Source: an uncultured Lachnospiraceae bacterium (GTDB taxonomy: Bacteria > Bacillota > Clostridia > Lachnospirales > Lachnospiraceae). From it: a stretch of 64,000 bases of DNA. Under the pieces are notes generated by a model. It searched no databases and was not told the origin of the DNA. It saw only the letters and a program-made list of their open reading frames with translations. This document shows positions 1 to 9,600 of the stretch, piece after piece. The stretch spans positions 50,168 through 114,167 of the forward strand of contig CAJTUC010000008.1 of NCBI GenBank assembly GCA_910579395.1. Direction: 5' to 3'. The translations under genes were made by a program, and so were the position numbers. Positions within the stretch are counted from its first letter, which is position 1, and every line of letters starts with the position of its first letter.

Positions 1-87
1 GCTGCTTTCAAAGACAAGCATTTGTAGAAAATCCAGTTTCGCTTTATCGATATGTGCAACATCGGGGTCGTTTAACCATGACGCCAT
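1..87 (-). CDS. Partial CDS, N-terminus of an unrecognised protein
   Basis: The gene runs off the left edge, so only the first 29 codons are visible, beginning MASWLNDPDVAHIDK. The ATG is the complement of 85-87 and is preceded by a good ribosome site, AGGAGGTT (complement of 93-100), 5-6 nt away. It lies 87 bp downstream of the minus-strand gene at 175-642 with no terminator between, so the two are probably co-transcribed. The fragment has no recognisable domain and the function is unknown. Confidence 0.7.
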   Translation of the reverse strand, partial: MASWLNDPDVAHIDKAKLDFLQMLVFESS

Positions 88-174
88 AGAAAAACCTCCT
101 AACATTTTTCATATAAAGCAGTTCGCAGCGCGTGCCGCCGCTGCCTGTTATCGGTCATTCCGTATAAGTATATG

Positions 175-642
175 CTATGTCTGGCTGCTGAACGCATCGA
201 ACATCGCTTTTTGTTCGGGGGAGAGCATCCCCATCAGAATGCTTTCCATGGAAGAGCCATCGGTATTTTCGTTACCCATGTCCGGGAACATTTCCTGCAT
301 GGTACTCATTGTCTGGCTCATTTCCTGATACATTTCCATCATCTGGAACATAGACTCCATCTGTTCCAATTGTTTGACTTCCGACTCCGTGCAGTAAGGC
401 TTTAATTCGCAGCAGAGCTTTTTCATATCGGGCGTTTTTGACTCCTGTTCGGCGGAGCATATGTGGAAAGGGTGCTTTTTGCATAAATCCATTGTATATT
501 TCAGTTCCATATACTTGATATAGATTGCCATATTTTTCTGCATGGAAGGATCTATGTAGGGAAGAAGAACCTTTAATTTCTGTATTTGATTGTTAGTGTA
601 TAAGGCATCAAATGCCATGACGCTCGATGATTCCTCTTTCAT
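175..642 (-). CDS. Conserved hypothetical protein, Met-rich, 155 aa
   Basis: A soluble, acidic 155-residue protein without a signal peptide or membrane segment. It has a Cys/His cluster in the middle (DLCKKHPFHIC near residues 53-63 and KLCCELKPYC near 75-84), which could bind a metal. The C-terminal half is unusually rich in Met, Gln and Glu (MESMFQMMEMYQEMSQTM), probably amphipathic helix. A second in-frame ATG eight codons on (MAFDALYTN) could also be the start; the first has AGGGA just upstream. It is followed by the partial gene at 1-87. I do not recognise a named family and assign no function. Confidence 0.7.
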   Translation of the reverse strand: MKEESSSVMAFDALYTNNQIQKLKVLLPYIDPSMQKNMAIYIKYMELKYTMDLCKKHPFHICSAEQESKTPDMKKLCCELKPYCTESEVKQLEQMESMFQMMEMYQEMSQTMSTMQEMFPDMGNENTDGSSMESILMGMLSPEQKAMFDAFSSQT

Positions 643-700
643 TGTTCCCTATGCCTTTCGATGCCTGAATGAACTTATCAAAGTATATGCGTTATAAGAG

Positions 701-730
701 AAAAATAGGCTCACACAAGGAGCCTATTTT
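701..730 (-). terminator. Rho-independent terminator of the Cys-rich gene
   Basis: Read on the minus strand, AAAATAGGCTC and GAGCCTATTTTT form a stem of about 11 bp around a short loop, followed by a T-rich run. It lies 30 bp after the stop of the minus-strand gene at 760-1002 and separates it from the gene at 175-642. Confidence 0.8.
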
Positions 731-759
731 CCAGATGTGCTACAAGAAATGAAAGAAAA

Positions 760-1002
760 TTAGCAGAAGGAATTACCGCAGCAGCTAAGAAGGATCAACA
801 GCCAGATCCAATTACCGCATCCGCATCCGCAGCCATCGTTGTTGTTATTGAAAAGACCGAAGCCGCTTCCGCCGCATCCACAACCGTCGTTGTTATTGCC
901 GCAGATAGAGAATAAAATGATAAGCCAGATCAAAGAACAACATCCGTTAGACCCTTCTCTTGTGTTATTGCATCCGCATTGAGTTGCTGATAAATCACTC
1001 AT
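760..1002 (-). CDS. Cys/Gly/Asn-rich mini-protein (chorion high-cysteine type)
   Basis: An 80-residue protein with two similar hydrophobic blocks (CCSLIWLIILFSICGNNN and NWIWLLILLSCCGN) separated by repeats of NNNDGCGCG. There are about 14 cysteines. The layout resembles the small proteins annotated in Clostridia as chorion class high-cysteine protein; that name reflects composition, not a known role. The start is set by GGAGG 9 nt upstream. It has its own terminator at 701-730. The internal duplication suggests the protein grew by doubling. It may be membrane-associated, disulphide-linked or metal-binding; none of these can be decided from sequence. Confidence 0.75.
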   Translation of the reverse strand: MSDLSATQCGCNNTREGSNGCCSLIWLIILFSICGNNNDGCGCGGSGFGLFNNNNDGCGCGCGNWIWLLILLSCCGNSFC

Positions 1003-1090
1003 GTTTTTATGCCTCCATGTTTTTTGTTTTGTTTTATGGTTTATCTTATGTGCATGGCAGGTCCAGGTTTCCGGTGAAAAGAAAAAATAA

Positions 1091-1172
1091 TAATTTTTTC
1101 TAAAATAGTAATTTTTTCTATAATAGTAATTTTTTCTATAATAGTAATTTTTTCTATAATAGTTATTTTTTC
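1091..1172. repeat. 18-bp tandem repeat, about 4.5 copies
   Basis: The unit TAATTTTTTCTATAATAG occurs at 1091-1108 (one mismatch), 1109-1126, 1127-1144 and 1145-1162, followed by a partial diverged copy to 1172. It fills most of the 262-bp gap between the minus-strand Cys-rich gene and the plus-strand EAL gene, which are divergently transcribed. Each unit contains a TATAAT-like hexamer (CTATAATAG), so the array holds several promoter-like elements. Nothing else is visible in this gap apart from an extended -10 (TGATATACT, about 1220-1228) ahead of the EAL gene. Confidence 0.9.
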
Positions 1173-1264
1173 AAAAAATATAAAAATTTTGTGGAAAAGA
1201 TGACGAGAATGAGGAAAAATGATATACTAGGCTGGAAATTGAAAAAAAGGAAGAGTGACAAAAG

Positions 1265-3172
1265 ATGAACATACAGGTACAATGTTGCGGCCTTGCAATT
1301 CTGTTTTTGTTATGGATGTTTTATTTACGGCAGAAGCCGCTCGGACTTTATTCGGTAAAAATGTTTTTGACCACGATGGGAATCACTACTTTTTGTGTTT
1401 CAATGGATATCCTTTCGATTGTGGCAATCCATCACATGGATCAGATTCCACGGATTCTTCTGGCATTTATTTGTAAAACATATATTGCATCTTTGATTTG
1501 GGTTGGCTATTTTGACCTGCTGTATTCCGGGACAGAACTTGCCAAAACCAGATATGAGCGGATAAAGCAGAACGGAGCTTATACGATCGTTGCCATAACC
1601 GGTACGGCGCTGATCTATGTTCTGCCGATACGTTATTATCTGGAAGGCAGAATCGTTTATACTTATGGGCCAAGCTGTATGGCGACCTACACGTTTGCGC
1701 TGATGTTCGTTCTGCTGACGCTTTTCAGAATGCTCGTCAGAGGAAAAGAAATGAATGCAAAGCGGCGGAAGGCTGTTATCATCTGGATGGTCATCTGGAT
1801 GATAGCGGCATTGATACAGTTTTTAGATGCGCGGATGCTTCTGGTCGGTTTTGCTTCGGTGCTTGGCATGGTCATCCTGTTTTTCGAACTGGAAAATCCG
1901 GAGGCAAATATCGACAGGGAAACGGAAGCGTTCAATGCACACGCGCTTGGAGAATATGTAAAACAGTACTATGAGGAACAGAAGAGCTTTTCTGCAATCA
2001 TGCTTGTATTGGCCGATGCGAACAGGCCGGGCGACGAGGAGGAAGGCATACGGCAGGATATCGCTTTGCAGGAAATTGTGCGCTATCTGAAGAAAATAAA
2101 GGATATCAATGTATTTAAGACGATGGAGCGCGAGCTGGTCCTGATCACGGATAAAGAAGAACAGCTTCAGAAAGTTTTTTTGACGTTACAGGAGCGTTTT
2201 CAGCATCCATGGCATAGCAGAAGGCTGGCAGAACCGATGATGCTGAATCCATATTATGTACTGCTGATGGATTCAGCCATATTCAGAGGTACGGAAGAAA
2301 TTTTTCAGATGCTCCGGTATCTCAGAGTAGAGGAACGGAGTCCCGAAAAACATATTATTTTGTTGGATGATAAGCGGGTGGCGCAGTTTCGGGAAAAGGA
2401 TGAAACGGAAAAAATGATTTTATCGGCAATAGAAGAAGATCGGATTGAAGTATTCTACCAACCGATTTATTCGACAAAGGAAAAGCGTTTTGTCTCCGCC
2501 GAGGCGCTTGTGCGGATTCGTGAAAAGGACGGAAGCGTCGTTCCGCCGATAAAATTTGTACCCATAGCGGAAAAGACAGGCCTTATTTCTTTGATCGGGC
2601 AGATCGTCTTTCAAAAGACCTGTGCATTTATCAGCGAAAATCGTTTGAAAGAGCGTTATGGAATTCACTATGTGGAAGTAAATCTCTCGGTAAAACAGTG
2701 TGAGAAAAAAAACTTTGCAGATACTTTCATCAAAATCATGAACGAACATGGCGTGGATCCTTCCAGCATTAATCTGGAGATTACGGAATCGGCGCCGATA
2801 CAGACAAGGAAGATTTTCCTGAAAAATATACAAACCCTGCTGGATTATGGCGTGGAATTTTCATTGGATGATTTTGGCAGCGGAGAGAGCAATCTGAATT
2901 ATATCGTAGAAATGCCGGTATCCATCGTCAAATTTGACCGGGGCATGAGTCAGGCATATTTTGCGGATAAGAAGGCGAGATTCGTTATGGAAGCGGCCAT
3001 GCATATGATTCATGACCTGAAGCTGAAAATTGTGTCGGAGGGCGTGGAAACGAAAGAACAAATGGAAATCATTTCCGGACTTGGTATCGATTATATACAG
3101 GGTTACTATTTTTCCAAGCCTTTATCGGGGGAGGAATTCCTACAGTATATTGCAAAAGAAAACGGATGTTAA
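1265..3172 (+). CDS. Membrane-bound EAL-domain c-di-GMP phosphodiesterase
   Basis: Predicted to hydrolyse cyclic di-GMP. Residues 1 to about 210 hold several hydrophobic membrane segments; 220-385 is a poorly conserved linker without a GGDEF signature; about 390-630 is an EAL domain. Residues expected for catalysis are present: E413 of EALVR, N in VNLSVKQC, E in EITESA, D535-D536 in DDFGSGES, K in VKFDRG, E592 in EGVETKEQ and Q in IQGYYFSKP, so it should be active. The N-terminal membrane part probably senses a signal at the cell surface, which is inference. The start at 1265 has GGAAGAG upstream. It is monocistronic; the next gene lies 300 bp away past a terminator. Confidence 0.92.
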   Translation: MNIQVQCCGLAILFLLWMFYLRQKPLGLYSVKMFLTTMGITTFCVSMDILSIVAIHHMDQIPRILLAFICKTYIASLIWVGYFDLLYSGTELAKTRYERIKQNGAYTIVAITGTALIYVLPIRYYLEGRIVYTYGPSCMATYTFALMFVLLTLFRMLVRGKEMNAKRRKAVIIWMVIWMIAALIQFLDARMLLVGFASVLGMVILFFELENPEANIDRETEAFNAHALGEYVKQYYEEQKSFSAIMLVLADANRPGDEEEGIRQDIALQEIVRYLKKIKDINVFKTMERELVLITDKEEQLQKVFLTLQERFQHPWHSRRLAEPMMLNPYYVLLMDSAIFRGTEEIFQMLRYLRVEERSPEKHIILLDDKRVAQFREKDETEKMILSAIEEDRIEVFYQPIYSTKEKRFVSAEALVRIREKDGSVVPPIKFVPIAEKTGLISLIGQIVFQKTCAFISENRLKERYGIHYVEVNLSVKQCEKKNFADTFIKIMNEHGVDPSSINLEITESAPIQTRKIFLKNIQTLLDYGVEFSLDDFGSGESNLNYIVEMPVSIVKFDRGMSQAYFADKKARFVMEAAMHMIHDLKLKIVSEGVETKEQMEIISGLGIDYIQGYYFSKPLSGEEFLQYIAKENGC

Positions 3173-3287
3173 AATTGCACAATACAATATTTTGCATTTG
3201 TTTTGGAATTGTTTCAGACCAGCTACCATATCTAGTTCTTAAAATATAATTAACGAAATACCATTCATCTTTTTTCTACCTGTTTAG

Positions 3288-3317
3288 AAGCAGAAAGCGT
3301 TTGTCTTTCTGCTTTTT
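3288..3317 (+). terminator. Rho-independent terminator after the EAL gene
   Basis: AAGCAGAAAG (3288-3297) pairs with CTTTCTGCTT (3305-3314) across a 7-nt loop and is followed by TTT. It lies in the 296-bp gap between the EAL gene and the secreted protein. The rest of that gap is AT-rich and shows no gene. Confidence 0.85.
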
Positions 3318-3468
3318 ATATGATATAAATACTCTATCATCTATTCATTCAATGAATCATTTTCTGAATGCACATTCTTTGAGCGGTGTCTGTATTGTAT
3401 TTCCGGATTTCCACGATTCAAAAGCGATGATTCCACAAAAACGTTGAAAAGAAAAAGGAGAGTAAAAC

Positions 3469-4530
3469 ATGAGAAAAAAATGGATGAAGTGTATTTTAGC
3501 GGCGGCCATGGCAATGATTGGCGCCACAGCTGCAGCATTCCCGGTTTTGGCGGATTCGCCCATAAAGAGCAGTGGGAATCTGGTCTATGAAAAGGATGCG
3601 GTATCTTTGTGTGCTGCGGATTTTGATTATCTGTATGCTGAAGCAGGCGCTTTACAGCAGGAACAGGGACTTGCAAATTTACCGGATATTTCAAACGCGG
3701 AGATAAGAAGAAAGGATGCGCTCTCTTCGAAAGGCATTATCAATTATGGGGATGGAGCGGTCGTTATGGATTCTTCTGATTTTGTCCGGCTGGCAGACTG
3801 GTTAGACGGACTGGATGCCGCTTATGAAAGCAGTACGGCCGATGCCGTAAATGCGCTGAGACAGATTGGAACTTATTTTATGGCGGATGGTTCCGTAACG
3901 CATGAGTCGGAGAAAGAGGCGGAGAACGATGAAAATATCACGAAACTGCCTTATGCTAAGATTTGTGAGGGAATTCTACAGTCTCAGTCGGTAGCATATC
4001 TTGCAGAACAGGGAATTGGCGCGGCAATCGCCGGAAATCTGAGCAGGGGATGTGCGGCATGGGTCGATGGAAAGCTGGTCATCGGGAATGGGGCGGATAA
4101 TGATGCCTTTTATAAGGATGGTTATTCTGCAGGAGAGGAAGCGGGCTACCAGACGGGTTATGCGATGGGGACAAAGGATGCGGAAATAAATGTCAATCCT
4201 TCGTCGGCCAGCTACCAGACAGGTTATGCGCAGGGAAAAGCGGATGCTAAGCCGGTCATTTTGACGGGAACGTTCGATGACTTTGAAAAGAACGCTTTAG
4301 AATTGAGCGGCAGCGTGCAGATTCCGGCGGGGCTGACTTATGTGTGTGCCGGCATTAATGTGTCGGACTGCGGCGTTTATTCATATCCGGAGGCCAGTGT
4401 GTGGACTGTCGGCACCGGTTGGAACTATAATAGAGATACGGGGCTGGTCTCTTTTGTATTGAAACTCGGCGGAGAAAAACATTTGTCTTCTGCCCCTGCC
4501 ATGAACTATATGATTATGTATATTCCGTAG
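3469..4530 (+). CDS. Secreted protein with GYxxGY repeats, function unknown
   Basis: A 353-residue protein with a clear N-terminal signal peptide (basic MRKKWMKC, hydrophobic core, likely cleavage after FPVLA near residue 28), so it is exported. No sorting signal or C-terminal membrane anchor is present. Residues about 220-260 carry a repeated pattern (YKDGYSAGEEAGYQTGYAMG and YQTGYAQGKADA), a Tyr/Gly-spaced helix-like repeat seen in surface and phage-like proteins. The C-terminal 90 residues are beta-rich. The ribosome site is AAGGAG about 10 nt upstream. It is the gene immediately before the sortase, but the sortase has its own promoter. Function is not assigned. Confidence 0.75.
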   Translation: MRKKWMKCILAAAMAMIGATAAAFPVLADSPIKSSGNLVYEKDAVSLCAADFDYLYAEAGALQQEQGLANLPDISNAEIRRKDALSSKGIINYGDGAVVMDSSDFVRLADWLDGLDAAYESSTADAVNALRQIGTYFMADGSVTHESEKEAENDENITKLPYAKICEGILQSQSVAYLAEQGIGAAIAGNLSRGCAAWVDGKLVIGNGADNDAFYKDGYSAGEEAGYQTGYAMGTKDAEINVNPSSASYQTGYAQGKADAKPVILTGTFDDFEKNALELSGSVQIPAGLTYVCAGINVSDCGVYSYPEASVWTVGTGWNYNRDTGLVSFVLKLGGEKHLSSAPAMNYMIMYIP

Positions 4531-4543
4531 AGGCTTTCCTCTA

Positions 4544-4572
4544 TTGATAAGGAGCCCTTAAAATGATATAAT
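4544..4572 (+). promoter_or_regulatory. Sigma-A-like promoter of the sortase gene
   Basis: TTGATA (4544-4549), a 17-nt spacer and TATAAT (4567-4572). An in-frame ATG at 4571 overlaps the -10 box and so cannot be the start codon of a transcript made here. This supports translation from the ATG at 4604. Confidence 0.7.
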
Positions 4573-4603
4573 GAGGTACAAAAATAAAGGAGTTGTTTCG
4601 ATT

Positions 4604-5782
4604 ATGGCTGATTTTATCGTTGCGGGGAGACAGTTCCGGACTCAGTCTGATTATAAAGCAGCACTGCGGGATCAGGCGCAGATAGAGGCAATCAAAAACA
4701 AAATAAATATGGAGCAGCCGGGTGAGGTCATTCGTTTGTCGACGGATTTGAAAGCAGGAAAATATCAGTTAGTTACGCTTGTCGGCCGGGATTTTAAAGA
4801 TGAAGTACAGGAGCTGGCAGAAAAATATAAGAAACAGGGCTATACGAAGGACAGCAGAGTTAAATTATCAAAACAGAAAAAGAAAGCGGCCGGTACCAGA
4901 AAAAAGAGCAGTAAGGATACGCAGAAGAAAGTGTCGTTGGAAGATTACGATGCGAAGATGCAGAAAGAAATCAAAGAAGTTCTGAAAAAGAGGGAAAAAA
5001 GAAGGAAACTGATCGTTGTCCTGTGCAGCATCATTGCGCTCGGCTGTTTCGGTTATTATGGCGTTTATTATTATTATGCCGGAAAAACTCAGGCGGATTA
5101 TAACAACTTATCCGAATTAAAGGGCAGTACAACTTTAGCCTCTGCATCCGGTACGCAAGGTGTTACGATTCATTATACAGAAGAGGAAGAAGAAATAGAA
5201 CTCACTGTACTGGAAGAATATGAGACTTTATATAATAAAAATAAACGTATGATCGGCTGGCTTAAGATTGAGGATACAAATATTGATTATCCGGTATTGC
5301 AGACAACAGATAATATATTTTATTTAGACCATAATTTTGAACAGGAGTATGACAGGAACGGAAGTCTTTTTTTGGATGCGGAATGTGATATCGTGCACAG
5401 GAATACGAATTTGATCATCTATGGGCATCATATGCGTTCCGGTAAAATGTTCGGAAATCTGAACAAATACAGCAGCGAAAGTTACTACAAGGAACATCCG
5501 ACGATTCAGTTTGATACCATTTATGAAAAAGGCACTTATCAGGTAATGTATGTGTTCCGTTCCAAAATTTATAATGAAGATGAGATTGTTTTCAAGTATT
5601 ATCAGTTCTTCGATGCGGTTTCGGAAAAGGAATTTACGTCCAATATGCAGGAAATGGCGGCTCTGTCATTATATGATACAGGTGTTACGGCAAGTTTCGG
5701 CGACGAACTGCTCACGTTGTCTACCTGCGATAATTCCGAGACAGACGGACGATTCGTCGTTGTCGCTAAAAGAATTCAATAG
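4604..5782 (+). CDS. Class B sortase with long cytoplasmic N-terminal region
   Basis: A transpeptidase expected to cleave sorting signals and attach surface proteins to peptidoglycan. The 392-residue product has a charged, lysine-rich cytoplasmic region (1 to about 134), one membrane segment (about 136-158) and a class B sortase domain (about 210-392). Catalytic residues are visible: H275 in IIYGHHMRSG, C375 in LTLSTCDNS and R383 in GRFVVVAKR. The usual class B sortase is about 240-250 aa, so the extra 130 N-terminal residues are unusual. I chose ATG 4604, with AAAGGAG 11 nt upstream, over the ATG at 4571 that overlaps the promoter. The two downstream BspA proteins carry matching C-terminal signals and are its likely substrates. 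Confidence 0.92.
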   Translation: MADFIVAGRQFRTQSDYKAALRDQAQIEAIKNKINMEQPGEVIRLSTDLKAGKYQLVTLVGRDFKDEVQELAEKYKKQGYTKDSRVKLSKQKKKAAGTRKKSSKDTQKKVSLEDYDAKMQKEIKEVLKKREKRRKLIVVLCSIIALGCFGYYGVYYYYAGKTQADYNNLSELKGSTTLASASGTQGVTIHYTEEEEEIELTVLEEYETLYNKNKRMIGWLKIEDTNIDYPVLQTTDNIFYLDHNFEQEYDRNGSLFLDAECDIVHRNTNLIIYGHHMRSGKMFGNLNKYSSESYYKEHPTIQFDTIYEKGTYQVMYVFRSKIYNEDEIVFKYYQFFDAVSEKEFTSNMQEMAALSLYDTGVTASFGDELLTLSTCDNSETDGRFVVVAKRIQ

Positions 5783-5804
5783 ATGAAGGTTTTGAATGTG
5801 GAAA

Positions 5805-5845
5805 AAAGAGATGTGTCTGCTTTATTGCTGCGGATACATCTCTTT
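5805..5845 (+). terminator. Hairpin terminator after the sortase gene
   Basis: AAAGAGATGT (5805-5814) pairs perfectly with ACATCTCTTT (5836-5845) around a 21-nt loop that can pair a little further. The downstream T-run is short, so termination may be partial. It lies 23 bp after the sortase stop. Confidence 0.65.
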
Positions 5846-5863
5846 GACTATTAATATAATAAT

Positions 5864-6112
5864 TTGCGGGATTTCGAACAAAGAGCGGAGATGTTGGGAA
5901 TGATGCCGGAAGCATTTGATGCAGATAAATATGAGCGGACACTCAAGCAGGAGGGGAGGGAGGATGAAATAGAGATAGGAAAAGAGATAGGAACAGAGCG
6001 AACTGCGTTACTGACCGGAAAACTTCTGGAGCAGGACCGCCTGGATGATTTAGAACGGATGACAAAGGAGCCGGCCTATAGGGAACAGCTTTTCCGGGAA
6101 CTTGGCCTGTAG
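5864..6112 (+). pseudogene. Fragment resembling the C-terminus of an Rpn/PD-(D/E)XK transposase-like protein
   Basis: An open frame of about 82 codons with no ATG at its beginning (only TTG at 5864) and no ribosome site. The sequence is charged and has the style of the C-terminal tail of Rpn-family recombination-promoting nucleases, with GREDEIEIGKEIGTER then a short helix, and LLTGKLLEQDRLDDLERM. The nuclease core is missing. I infer a decayed remnant, not a working gene. The assignment rests on overall resemblance and is uncertain. Confidence 0.4.
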
Positions 6113-6608
6113 AATGATGAAATCTCGAACATTAGAGAGAAATCATCATGATATAGTTTATAAAGGGCATATTTCTTTGACCGGAACACAAAATATGGTA
6201 TTCCATATTTTTGCGTTTCTTTAAAAAAAAACTTGCATAAATCCGCAGATATAGTAAAATAAAGTTGTGTATTACATACGAAAAAGGGGATTATCCTGTA
6301 TATGGTATTGGGGTGGTACAATATAGGGGCATATTCTGAGCAATATTCTAGGAGATTCTATTTTTGTTCTGAGAAAAGACTAATCAAACTGTTCAAAAAT
6401 GCCGATATAATATAGTAATAACTCTGCCTTGCATATTTCGTTATGTAAATTCTGCATCGCAGACGCCTGTTATCATGATTGTTTTTGATGCCGTTCCCGG
6501 AGAAAGGATTTTCCGGGCAAACGGATATTTTGCTGTAATCGTCAAAAGAATTGTGTATATCATATATCAGACGGATAAAAAGTGTTACTGACAGAAGGAG
6601 AGAGTGAT
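6113..6608 (+). promoter_or_regulatory. 496-bp AT-rich leader region of the giant BspA gene
   Basis: No convincing gene is present on either strand. A possible promoter is TTGCAT (6233-6238), 16 nt, TAAAAT (6255-6260), which would give a leader of about 340 nt; another -10-like TATAAT is at 6406-6411. A strong imperfect hairpin sits at 6491-6524: CCGTT and CCCGGA pair with TCCGGG and AACGG, with a 2-nt bulge. The ribosome site AGAAGGAG (6593-6600) stands 8 nt before the ATG at 6609. I looked for riboswitch consensus (including c-di-GMP types, given the EAL gene nearby) and saw none that fits. Confidence 0.45.
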
Positions 6609-9600
6609 ATGTCAAAGAAAACACCGGTCAAAAAATCAAAGAGAAGATTAAAGAGGAGCGTGAGACGGAGTCTTGCGGCTGTTTTAATGATAACCGCAAT
6701 CGCGGTGGCGGCGATTCCTGTGCCGGAGAACGTGGCGGCGCCGGATGGCGGGGTATCTGCGCTGGCGGATGAAAAAGAAGATGTACATGCGAATGCGATG
6801 AAGGATTTTGGATATGATCCGAGTGAGCAGGGTGATGCTTCGAATGTAGATATAAATCTTGGAAGGTATGCCGGTAAGACAGTGTCTGAACTGTTGGATG
6901 CTGGTGTATTTGCGCAGGAAGGTGAGACTGGATCAGGGGATACATCGGGTAAAAAAGTTTACCAGTCGTTAGCAATCCGAACAATAGATGGAACGGATGT
7001 TTTGTCGTGGCAGTTCCTATATTATCAGGAGAGAAATCCGTCCAGCGCAGGTCCTGGTGGAGTGGTCATTCAGTATAATCAGGAATATACTGCTGATAAG
7101 GTCAACCTTTCTTTAATGCCGATTACGGCATATGAAACAGTGACCGTGGAAAATTATAATAAATTTTGGAGTGGTGCCGCTGTAGCGGTTGAGAAGATTT
7201 ATAGTTATGATCTTTATAAATCCGGTGGAACGACAGATGCTCAAAAAAGAGATTTGTCTTTCTTTGAAACATATTTCCCGGAAGAGTATCGGAGTAAGAC
7301 AGAAGAGTTTCGAAAGTACCAGGCGGCAGGAGAACCGGCTGGTCAAGAGCCTGAGGTGCTTACAAAGATTCCTACGGAATTGGCCGATACACAGAAACTA
7401 CAGTATTATTGTGATGTAAACATGAGAGCGTATGGTTCTGGCTATACGCTGCGCAGTGTGTTGGATAACCGGGTACAGATAGACGGTGCCAGTGGCGGCG
7501 GTATGATATATGTGGCATACGGCGGAAAACCGGCAGAAGGATATTCGAACGACGAGAATGGCTATCTGGTACAGAGCAGAAGCGTTGCTATGATGATTGC
7601 AATTGGCGATCAGGCGTTAAAGGGTGTCAGCAGCGTTGAAAATATGGTGATTTCGGATATGATTCAGTATATCGGAGAAGAGGCGTTTGCGGATGCGACT
7701 ATGCTGAACAGCATTAACCTTGCGAATGTTAAAAATGTTGGAAAAAGAGCGTTTTCGAATTGTGTCAGATTGGAAACCGTCACCTTTGCGCAGGGACTGG
7801 ATACGGTTGGAGCGCACTGTTTCAGCGGCTGTACTGCTTTGAAGCAGATTGAATTACCGGTTTCGGTGAAGAAAATCGGATATGGCGCTTTTGCAAAATG
7901 CAGTTCTTTGCAGAAATTGAATCTGGATAATATAAGTGTGGCGTGTGTAATTGATGATTATGCGTTTTTTGATTGTTATTCATTGAATGAGATTAAGATG
8001 GAGAATGCCAATATTACCGATATTGGTAAGGGTGCATTTGCCGTTGAGACAGGTTCGCAGCAGTTTGGCATTACAATGCCGCGTAGTATGCAGACGTCAA
8101 TAGCCGATTTTATGTTTGCAGGGCGGATTGGCTTGCAATATGTAGTATTTCCGCAGTGGAGAGCTGGAAATAATGGTGGAAATATTAAGGTAAGTAATAC
8201 GGCATTCCATGATTGTACCAATTTGGAATATGTGGAGTTTCCTGCGCCGGAGACACAGCCGAGTGCCTGTGGTTATGTTACCTACGATTCCGATATGCTT
8301 TTTGCCGATGTGATTAATCTGAGTTTCTATGTAAAGGGGCCTTATCGGAATGCAAACGGTGGAGCGGCATCACCTCGTGAATGCACCTGGGATGCAGTAA
8401 CTGCCGTGGATGGTATGAGTATACCCTATTTATACAAGCTTAATGGGAAAGACTATTATGAAGTAGCCTATTATGAATATGATGACAAAGGGAATAAAAT
8501 AGGAGGTTATCTCTTATGTATTGATCAGGATGGTGTTCTGACTTCTTGCACAACTATGGAGGGGTATAAGCCGGGAACGAAGCTGGAAATTCCCAATATG
8601 GTAGGAAATACGAAAGTACAGGGAATTGCAACGGATTGTTTTGCAAATTTTCAGGATGGTAAGGAGAAGGTTCAGGTACTGAGGATTAAAGATGATTCCA
8701 TTTCCGTTATCAATGACTCTACTTTTGAAAACTGGCCAGAATTGAGAGAAGTATATATTGGCAACTCCGTTACGAAAGTTGGAAATAATGCATTTAAAGG
8801 ATGCAGTAATCTGGTGGACGTTACCTTCGGAAGCCCGGCAAACGGCAATCATGCGGGATTTACGATTGGAACAGATGCTTTTAAGACGGAAAGCCAGCAG
8901 CTGACTTTTCATGGTGATATTGTGAAAGGTTACGCTCCTTTTGAATGGGCAGTTGCACCCGATAACATTATTCAGACAGCGAATGGCATCAGGGTGTGCT
9001 ACAGGAGTCTTTCACCCAGTTATTTAACGGTAATGTATAATCCGATTACAAAATATGTTACGTTGTTGGATTATCCGAAGTATAGCCAGGTAGAAAGTAT
9101 TCTGGAAGAGACGCACAGAACAAATGGAGATATACCGGACGGGCAGACTTATGTACAATGGCGGGTAGCGGCGCTGTATGCACCCTATAACATAACTGAT
9201 GACCCAACATATGATAGTTATAGAACTGCTTTTGCAGATGCGTGGGCGGCTGCAGCAACAGATGAAGAACGGGAAGCTATTTACAATGATAAGGCACTTT
9301 ATGGTCCATGGGTAAAGGATGTTGCAAATTGGGAGGATTGGAAAACACCGGGTTCATCTGGTGGAAGCGGTGATAGTGCATTCAATACTCTGTCAGACTT
9401 TTTGTTTGAGCCAATCGTTGTTTATGCGGCGGAGCAGCCGTTAGCGTATTATAGTAAGTTCAAGTATGACGTTATAGAGAATGTAACTTCCAACGATCCA
9501 TACAGAGCGCCGACACAGGAAGAACTGGATTTGGTAAATGCGACTAAAAATATTGTAATACCGGAAGGCGTTGATTCTATCGATGTATACGGTTTTCGTT

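Noticed and set aside
1091..1172. CRISPR array
   Set aside because: The units are directly adjacent 18-mers with no spacers, so this is a plain tandem repeat.
4571..4603. Longer sortase start at ATG 4571
   Set aside because: It overlaps the -10 box TATAAT (4567-4572), and AAAGGAG stands before ATG 4604 instead.
6113..6608. c-di-GMP riboswitch before the giant adhesin
   Set aside because: A GGGCAAAC string near 6515 recalled the GEMM motif, but the second conserved segment and the needed stems are absent.
6358..6624. Minus-strand ORF of 88 aa in the adhesin leader
   Set aside because: No ribosome site, AT-driven composition, no recognisable domain, and it overlaps the start of the plus-strand adhesin gene.
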